Assembly: GCA_964559125.1 (NCBI GenBank)
Contig: CAZLGW010000072.1
Coordinates: forward strand, 1 to 12,458
DNA from: Ravibacter sp964559125
GTDB taxonomy: Bacteria > Bacteroidota > Bacteroidia > Cytophagales > Spirosomataceae
Direction of reading: 5' to 3'
DNA length: 12,458 bases
This document shows, piece after piece, positions 7,717 to 12,458 of this stretch. The notes beneath the pieces are model-generated. The model was not told the DNA's origin. It did not search any database and worked only from the letters and a program-made list of their open reading frames with translations. The translations under genes and the position numbers were made by a program. Numbering within the stretch: the first letter of the stretch is position 1; each line of letters starts with the position of its first letter.

Positions 7717-9243
7717 ATGAATCGCAGAGATTTTTGTGAGAAGACCTTGCTGGCCGGATGCGTTTTCCCTTTCCTCACCCATGCCGGGATCGCAGGGGCT
7801 TCTCCGGGCAGACAGAAGTTTCAATACAAACCCATTATTCCCCAAAAACCGGCAAGGGCGAAAGCACAGGTACCGGAGGGTTTTCGCGTTGCTTTCGGGC
7901 GTGATTACTTTTCTTTGAATTCTAACGATGATGGCGTGGTTTTTGATTGTGTTGACCTGCCGGACGAAAATGGCGCCAAATCATTTCTCAGGCTGCAGGT
8001 GGCGATCGATACCAGGCAGGAGGACGAAGTGGAGGTGTATCTTGCTAAATCCGACAGGAAGATCGGGCAGTTATCGATCTGGTACCCCACCGGGCTGCAG
8101 ATTTTTGAAACACCGCTGGATTGCGACATAAAGTCTCTGAAAAGTGAAGGTATAAGGCTCAGGTTGCTGGGAGGATCGGAGACGACATTTTATTTTGCTT
8201 TCAGTGAAGAAAACGGCTCCCATTTGCTGATAGTCGACCCGGCCGGGAATAATTTTTCCGAAAATGAAGAATGGAAAGATCTGCTGTGTTCCGACCGGTC
8301 GCTGCAGCCCTTCGGCTGGACGGAAGGGTGTACCCTCGACGGACTGCAGCAGCTGTATGTAAGAAAAAAAGATCCGCAGGCACTGCGGGCTATCCGGCAT
8401 CACCTGGACCTCTATTGGCCGGACGACAAAAACCTGGTATACGTTGATCTGTGGGCCAGGCCCAGGGATAACACCTTCACTAACCTGGAAGCGGGACTTC
8501 CTTTTGCTACGCTCGCTTATCACCGCCCTTCCCATGCATCCGTAAAGCTATTCCTGGATTTCTGCAAAGATCGGTTCGATGCCGGGATGAAGTTTAAAGG
8601 TGACGGGCTGAGCACCGAAGGCTGCTATACCCTGGCTTATCCGCTCGCCACATTGGGTACCGCGTTAAAAGCCCCGGAATTATATGAAATGGCACTTCTC
8701 GAACTGGAGCAGAGGATTAAGTACCTTACCGACGACGGCGCCGTATACAATATCGGGAGCATTTCAAAAGGGAGAACCCGGATAAGGCGCAACTGGGGTC
8801 GCGGCTATGTCTGGTTCCTGCTGGGAATAGTGCGCTGCGGGGAAATTTTACAAAGCGAAAGCCCGCTTAAAAACGATCCGATGGTAAAGATTCTCCGGGA
8901 AACATACCGGCACTATGCGCAGATAGCCTTGTCTTTCAAACAGCCGGATCACAGCTGGAATGCCTATCTCGACCAGCCTGAAACCCGCTTTGAAAGTTCG
9001 GCGACAGCCGGCCTGGCCGCAGCTTTTGCTCACGGGCACCGCATAGGCTGGCTGCCTGAATTTACTCAGAAGGACCTGCTGGCAATTTATAACAGGGTAT
9101 TAAAAAGTACCACTGCCGATGGCCTTCTGACAAACGTTACCCAGCACAATGCCGGAAGTATCAACCTCCTGCAGCGCGGATCATACCGCGTAATTGCCCA
9201 GTACGCAATCGGTTTCCTCGGACATATAAAGGCCCACTTGTGA
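7717..9243 (+). CDS. Tat-exported GH88/GH105-like protein (putative unsaturated uronyl hydrolase or divergent relative)
   Basis: A 508-residue protein with a twin-arginine start (NRRDFCEKTLLAGCVFPFL), hence a likely periplasmic location. Residues about 35-165 look beta-rich and match no family I recognise. The C-terminal half, about 200-508, resembles the alpha/alpha barrel of GH88/GH105 enzymes: NWGRGYVWFLLGIVR at 359-373 parallels their WGRGNGW motif, and FESSATAGLAAAFAHG at 425-440 parallels their ESSGSA motif. Those families hydrate and cleave 4,5-unsaturated uronic acids from lyase products of pectin, ulvan or glycosaminoglycans. The segment where the family usually has its catalytic Asp (D-x-L-F-M-A..P) reads EGCYTLAYPLATLG here, with Glu or Gly in place of Asp depending on alignment, so activity is uncertain. 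ATG at 7717 is chosen because it gives the intact Tat motif. The gene is more GC-rich than those upstream. Confidence 0.75.
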   Translation: MNRRDFCEKTLLAGCVFPFLTHAGIAGASPGRQKFQYKPIIPQKPARAKAQVPEGFRVAFGRDYFSLNSNDDGVVFDCVDLPDENGAKSFLRLQVAIDTRQEDEVEVYLAKSDRKIGQLSIWYPTGLQIFETPLDCDIKSLKSEGIRLRLLGGSETTFYFAFSEENGSHLLIVDPAGNNFSENEEWKDLLCSDRSLQPFGWTEGCTLDGLQQLYVRKKDPQALRAIRHHLDLYWPDDKNLVYVDLWARPRDNTFTNLEAGLPFATLAYHRPSHASVKLFLDFCKDRFDAGMKFKGDGLSTEGCYTLAYPLATLGTALKAPELYEMALLELEQRIKYLTDDGAVYNIGSISKGRTRIRRNWGRGYVWFLLGIVRCGEILQSESPLKNDPMVKILRETYRHYAQIALSFKQPDHSWNAYLDQPETRFESSATAGLAAAFAHGHRIGWLPEFTQKDLLAIYNRVLKSTTADGLLTNVTQHNAGSINLLQRGSYRVIAQYAIGFLGHIKAHL

Positions 9244-9288
9244 AATAGCTGCAAGTAATCAAAGACTAAATTCCGTTAAGAAACGACT

Positions 9289-9348
9289 GAGGCTGTCTAA
9301 AAAGTATTTCCTGATAAAAGTCGTCGAGGGTGCTTTTTAGACACCCTC
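9289..9348. repeat. 60-base element bounded by 16-base inverted repeats (IS-end or MITE-like)
   Basis: GAGGCTGTCTAAAAAG at 9289-9304 and CTTTTTAGACACCCTC at 9333-9348 are reverse complements with one mismatch (15 of 16). The sequence GAGG(C/G)TGTCTAAAAAG resembles, from memory, the terminal inverted repeats of some insertion sequences in Bacteroidota. Only 28 bases lie between the arms, so there is no transposase: this would be a remnant, a solo pair of ends or a miniature element. The GC-rich part is on the outside and the A/T run inside, the reverse of an intrinsic terminator. No clear target-site duplication is visible next to the arms. A shorter overlapping pair, ACGACT at 9283-9288 with AGTCGT at 9319-9324, is also present. 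Confidence 0.7.
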
Positions 9349-9359
9349 CCGGGGGGTGT
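9341..9359 (+). promoter_or_regulatory. GC-rich hairpin sharing an arm with the 60-base inverted repeat
   Basis: ACACCC at 9341-9346 pairs with GGGTGT at 9354-9359, leaving a short C/G-rich loop. Bases 9341-9348 are also part of the right arm of the 9289-9348 inverted repeat, so the two structures exclude each other in RNA. No T run follows, so I do not call it a terminator. A regulatory role is only a possibility. Confidence 0.3.
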
Positions 9360-9364
9360 GGTAT

Positions 9365-9392
9365 TTGACATTACGAAGGAAAAACCTGTTAT
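9365..9392 (+). promoter_or_regulatory. weak promoter candidate for the PhoD-type gene
   Basis: TTGACA at 9365-9370, preceded by T so that it also reads TTTG as in Bacteroidota -33 boxes, is followed after 16 bases by TGTTAT at 9387-9392 (four of six to TATAAT). There is no TAnnTTTG -7 box at the expected distance. The position, 32-59 bases before the start codon, is reasonable, and the large gap suggests a separate transcription start, but the match may be chance. Confidence 0.2.
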
Positions 9393-9410
9393 TGTAAGCT
9401 ACAATCCTTC
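9375..9410. repeat. palindrome/hairpin just upstream of the PhoD-type gene
   Basis: ATTGTA (9391-9396) and TACAAT (9400-9405) are inverted around AGC, and the flanking GAAGG (9375-9379) and CCTTC (9406-9410) pair outside them with an 11-base bulge on the left. The structure ends 13 bases before the ATG at 9424. The compact ATTGTA-n3-TACAAT palindrome has the form of an operator half-site pair; as RNA the full structure could affect initiation. Function is not established. Confidence 0.45.
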
Positions 9411-9423
9411 CTAAGAAACTCGT

Positions 9424-10887
9424 ATGAAAAACGAAAACAGACGGACATTCGTAAAAAAGGCAGGTCTCGGTATTGCCTCCTTATCGTTGCCGGGCATACC
9501 GGCCGCGTTGACAGGCGGAAACCTGAAGAGGGGTGATGCACGGGAACAGAATATCTTTTTTACAACAGGCTTTAAGGCGGCCGAAGTGACACCGCATTCC
9601 GTAATACTCTGGACGCGCCTATGCGGACAGGAAAAGCCTAATCCCGTCGTGCACCAGCGCAGGGAAGCCGTTTTCAGGCATCCTATAGATTTTGATGAAG
9701 ATATGCCGGTCCTGCAAATGGACGGCGGGGTAAAAGGTCGGGGCGGAGAGGCCAGGATCTTTATGACAGGCGGGGGGCAGGCCCTTGAATCGGAATGGCT
9801 CCCGGCCCTGCCCGAAAATGATTTCACCATACAATTCCCCGTCGAAAACCTGTTGCCAGGTGCCTTGTATGAGTATACCTGGATAGCGCGGTCGTCAGGA
9901 TCAGGGACGGAATCGTCGGTCTCCGGGAGTTTTCGGACAGCGCCTGACGAATCGTCGGCCGCCGACGTCCGGCTGGTCACCTCCACCTGCCAGTATTTCT
10001 GGAGCTTTGACGACGATGCCAGAGGGTTTCGGACCTACGACAGCATGCGTCGGATGAACCCTGACTTTTTCATCCATACCGGCGACTATGTATACTACGA
10101 TAAGCCCGGCCCGCTGGGCACTACCGTTGAAAAGGCCCGCCACCAGTGGCATGCCATGGATGCCTGGCCGTCGTTGGCGGACTTTTACACGCATATACCC
10201 GTCTATATGGCGAAAGACGACCATGACCTCCTGCGTGACGACGCGCACCCGTTTTCGCCTGCCTACGGAGAGCTGACTTTCAACGACGGTCTGAAATTAT
10301 GGCGGGAGAATGCACCCATAGTTGGTAAGCCCTACCGCACTTTCCGCTGGGGGAAGCATCTGCAGGTATGGCTGATGGAAGGGAGGGAATACCGTTCGTC
10401 CAACCAGGCGGAGGACAATCCCGGGAAAACTATCTGGGGTAATGAACAGAAAGACTGGTTTATGCAAACGGTAGCTGCTTCAGACGCCACCTTCAGGCTG
10501 CTGTTTTCCCCTACACCGGTAGTGGGGCCCGACAGGGATAAGAAAACTGATAACCATGCCAACAAGGCTTTCGAAACCGAAGGGAACTGGTTGAGGGAAT
10601 ACCTGTCAGGCCAGAAAAATATGTTTGTAGTGAACGGGGACCGTCACTGGCAATATGTCTCAGTTGATCGCCGGACCGGGCTCACCGAGTTCGGATCAGG
10701 GCCGGTCAGCGACTACCATGCGCAAGGTTGGGATCCGAACGATAAAAGACCGGAGCATAGGTTCCTGCGCGTAAAAGGTGGCTTCCTGGAAATTTCCGTA
10801 AACGCCGGCACTGTGCCCGGGATCCGTTTTACGCATCGCGATGTAGACGGTCACCCGGTTAATGAAGAGTTCTTTACTGCATCCTGA
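9424..10887 (+). CDS. phoD: Tat-exported PhoD-type alkaline phosphatase/phosphodiesterase
   Basis: A 487-residue protein of the alkaline phosphatase D family, calcineurin-like metallophosphatases that hydrolyse phosphomonoesters or diesters. A twin-arginine signal (ENRRTFVKKAGLGIASLSL) points to folded export, as is usual for PhoD. An N-terminal beta domain (about 45-175, FTTGFKAAEVTPHSVILWTR) precedes the phosphatase domain. Candidate metal-binding motifs are C189 in TSTCQ, D221 in HTGDYVYYD, DDHD at 265-268 and NGDRHWQ at 404-410; GDRH is the canonical late motif. The length is typical. The symbol denotes family membership, not proof of the PhoD function. Its placement before a sulfatase suggests a role in stripping ester groups from the imported substrate, though phosphate scavenging is equally possible. 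A 180-base structured gap separates it from the previous gene, so it may have its own promoter. Confidence 0.88.
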   Translation: MKNENRRTFVKKAGLGIASLSLPGIPAALTGGNLKRGDAREQNIFFTTGFKAAEVTPHSVILWTRLCGQEKPNPVVHQRREAVFRHPIDFDEDMPVLQMDGGVKGRGGEARIFMTGGGQALESEWLPALPENDFTIQFPVENLLPGALYEYTWIARSSGSGTESSVSGSFRTAPDESSAADVRLVTSTCQYFWSFDDDARGFRTYDSMRRMNPDFFIHTGDYVYYDKPGPLGTTVEKARHQWHAMDAWPSLADFYTHIPVYMAKDDHDLLRDDAHPFSPAYGELTFNDGLKLWRENAPIVGKPYRTFRWGKHLQVWLMEGREYRSSNQAEDNPGKTIWGNEQKDWFMQTVAASDATFRLLFSPTPVVGPDRDKKTDNHANKAFETEGNWLREYLSGQKNMFVVNGDRHWQYVSVDRRTGLTEFGSGPVSDYHAQGWDPNDKRPEHRFLRVKGGFLEISVNAGTVPGIRFTHRDVDGHPVNEEFFTAS

Positions 10888-10934
10888 TCTCGGAAGCGAG
10901 CCTCCGGGTAGAAGAGGGGTAATTAAATCAAATC

Positions 10935-12458
10935 ATGAAAGCACTCAGTTTCTTTCTTCTGTTTATCGGGCTGCTCTCAGGCAGGGTAGCCTACAGCCAG
11001 CCTGCATCACAGGATCTTCCCAATATCCTGTGGCTGACGTCTGAAGACAACAGTCCTTTCCTGGGATGCTACGGCGACAAATTTGCTACCACGCCCAACC
11101 TGGATAAGCTGGCTTCGCAGGGCTTTTTGTATACCCGTGCTTATTCGAATGCACCGGTGTGTGCCCCCTCCCGGAATACGATCATTACCGGGGTATATGG
11201 CAATTCAGGCGGAAATGAAAACATGCGCAGCAATTACCGGAAGAGTGATATAGTCAGGGCCTATCCTGAATTTCTGAGGGCTTTGGGCTACTATTGCACC
11301 AACAACAGTAAAGAAGACTACAACATTGAGCTAAGCCAGGCAAAAGGTGTCTGGGATGAGTCCTCGGGTTCGGCGCATTATAAAAACCGCAGACCCGGAC
11401 AGCCCTTTTTCGCCATCTTCAATACCACCCTTACTCATGAAAGCTCTATCCATACCCCCAAACCGGCGGAGAAGCTGAGGCATGACCCTGAGAAAGTTCC
11501 CATTCCGCCTTACCATCCGCGTACAAAGGAAATGAAGCACGATTGGGCATACTATTACGATAATGTAGAGAACATGGACGCCTGGGTGGGGGAGAAGCTG
11601 AAAGAGCTGGAAGAAGCCGGCCTGGCCGATAATACGATCGTGTTTTACTACGCCGACCACGGCGGGATACTGGGACGCAGCAAACGATATATCTACGAAT
11701 CGGGAACCCATGTACCGTTCATCGTCAGGATACCTGAGAAATACAGGCACTTGTTCCCCAACCAGGCAACAGGTACGAAAGTCGACAGGATGATCAGCTT
11801 TGTCGATTTAGCCCCGACATTGCTGAGCATCGCCGGCGCGCCTGTTCCTGAGTTTATGCAGGGCAAAGCGTTTTTGGGCGACCAGAAAACCGTTGACCCG
11901 GAATACGTGTACATGTTCCGCGGGCGTATGGACGAGCGGTTTGACCTGTCGCGGGCAGTGCGTGACAAAAAATTCCGGTACATCCGTAACTACATGCCGC
12001 ACCGCATCTACGGGCAGCATATCGACTACCTTTGGAAAGCGCCTTCGCTGGGTTCCTGGGAAAAGGCCTGTCTGGAAGGAAAATGTAATGACGCCCAGAT
12101 GGCTTTCTGGAAGCCGAAGCCCGCCGAGGAACTGTATGATACGGAGAACGATCCCTGGGAGGTACATAACCTGGCAAATGACCCGCGCTATGCCGACGTG
12201 CTGAACAGGATGCGCAAAGCCCAGCGCGATTGGGTGCTGGAAGTAAAAGATGCCGGTTTTTTCCCGGAACCCGACCGGGAGCTGCGTATGGGAAATGCGG
12301 CTGCCTACGACTACCTCAGGCAAAACAAGGCTGTCCTGAAGGCTGTCGTAGAAGCCGCTGAAGTAGCCAGCCTGGGTAAAAAGGAAAACGTGAAGAAGCT
12401 CACCGGCTACCTGCGCCACAAGGATCCGGCTATCCGCTACTGGGGTGCTACCGGACTG
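10935..12458 (+). CDS. S1-family sulfatase (sulfamidase-like) with start of a HEAT-repeat tail, cut by the window end
   Basis: An open frame of 508 codons from ATG 10935, still open at the last base. A Sec signal peptide (KALSFFLLFIGLLSGRVAYS) precedes the sulfatase fold. NILWLTSEDNSPFLGCYGD supplies the early metal ligands (E37, D38). CAPSR at 76-80 is the formylglycine signature with Cys as the residue to be converted, and YYADHGGILGRSKRYIYE supplies D241, H242 and K250. The stretch NENMRS to YYCTNNSKEDYN resembles sulfamidase-like (S1_8-type) enzymes acting on N- or O-sulfated glycosaminoglycan sugars; this subfamily call is tentative. The catalytic domain seems to end near residue 420 (EELYDTENDPWEVHNLANDP), and the segment near the window end (LRHKDPAIRYWGATGL) looks like a HEAT repeat, a fusion known in some sulfatases. 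It starts 47 bases after the PhoD-type gene, likely co-transcribed. An anaerobic or aerobic formylglycine-generating enzyme must be encoded elsewhere. Confidence 0.93.
   Translation, partial: MKALSFFLLFIGLLSGRVAYSQPASQDLPNILWLTSEDNSPFLGCYGDKFATTPNLDKLASQGFLYTRAYSNAPVCAPSRNTIITGVYGNSGGNENMRSNYRKSDIVRAYPEFLRALGYYCTNNSKEDYNIELSQAKGVWDESSGSAHYKNRRPGQPFFAIFNTTLTHESSIHTPKPAEKLRHDPEKVPIPPYHPRTKEMKHDWAYYYDNVENMDAWVGEKLKELEEAGLADNTIVFYYADHGGILGRSKRYIYESGTHVPFIVRIPEKYRHLFPNQATGTKVDRMISFVDLAPTLLSIAGAPVPEFMQGKAFLGDQKTVDPEYVYMFRGRMDERFDLSRAVRDKKFRYIRNYMPHRIYGQHIDYLWKAPSLGSWEKACLEGKCNDAQMAFWKPKPAEELYDTENDPWEVHNLANDPRYADVLNRMRKAQRDWVLEVKDAGFFPEPDRELRMGNAAAYDYLRQNKAVLKAVVEAAEVASLGKKENVKKLTGYLRHKDPAIRYWGATGL

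Noticed and set aside
7750..7761. Lipobox-like LAGC at residues 12-15 of the GH88/105-like protein
   Set aside because: The Cys comes only five residues into the hydrophobic segment, which continues after it; a twin-arginine signal with later cleavage fits better, though a Tat lipoprotein cannot be excluded.
9289..9348. Intrinsic terminator after the GH88/105-like gene
   Set aside because: The stem has its GC part outside and the A/T run in the inner arm, and no T run follows the structure, so it does not have terminator geometry.
9411..9986. Minus-strand open frame of 191 codons opposite the PhoD-type gene
   Set aside because: It lies antisense to a protein with clear family motifs, has low-complexity Ser/Pro/Arg-rich content and no recognisable domain; such frames are common opposite GC-rich genes.
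10889..10900. Small CTCG-GAAG-CGAG hairpin between the PhoD-type gene and the sulfatase
   Set aside because: A four-base stem without a T run is too weak to call a terminator or regulatory element, and the short gap suggests continued transcription.
11808..12419. Minus-strand open frame of 203 codons opposite the sulfatase
   Set aside because: The plus strand carries the intact sulfatase fold throughout; the reverse translation shows no domain or signal and is a codon-usage shadow.

Overview
The window reads as a plus-strand accessory locus from a member of the Bacteroidota. The evidence is a SusC/SusD outer-membrane pair, a FecR-type anti-sigma factor ending in a DUF4974-like domain, an ECF sigma factor, and mostly weak ribosome-binding sites with A-rich leaders. 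The FecR style leans towards a Cytophagales-like lineage (Dyadobacter/Spirosoma type), but that placement is a guess made without any search.

Layout: bases 22-1637 hold an ECF sigma factor and its FecR-type membrane anti-sigma factor, overlapping by ATGA. Bases 1672-6525 hold a SusC-like TonB-dependent transducer with an N-terminal STN signalling domain, followed 21 bases later by its SusD-like lipoprotein. Bases 6573-7592 encode a Tat-exported amidohydrolase-2 family metal hydrolase. After a structured 124-base gap comes a Tat-exported protein (7717-9243) whose C-terminal half resembles GH88/GH105 unsaturated-uronyl hydrolases. After a second structured 180-base gap come a Tat-exported PhoD-type phosphatase (9424-10887) and an S1 sulfatase (10935 onward) that runs off the window while entering a HEAT-repeat-like tail.

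Working model (inference): extracellular substrate bound by SusD/SusC signals through the STN domain to the FecR protein, which frees the ECF sigma factor to switch on the locus. Imported oligosaccharides are then processed in the periplasm. The sulfatase removes sulfate, the PhoD-type enzyme could remove phosphate or phosphodiesters, the GH88/105-like protein would act on terminal uronic acid residues, and the amidohydrolase on a released ring, lactone or amide compound. This resembles a polysaccharide-utilisation locus for a sulfated, uronate-containing glycan. No lyase or classical endo-glycanase is present in the window, so the substrate is not determined.

The least explained parts are the two intergenic regions. 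The gap before 7717 has a perfect anti-SD match, a 14-codon mini-ORF and a long inverted repeat whose outer arm ends at the base before the start codon. The gap before 9424 has a 60-base element with 16-base near-perfect terminal inverted repeats resembling insertion-sequence ends, followed by two further hairpins. Base composition also changes: sampled 60-base lines go from about 38-47% GC in the SusC-to-amidohydrolase part to about 52-60% from the GH88/105-like gene onward.
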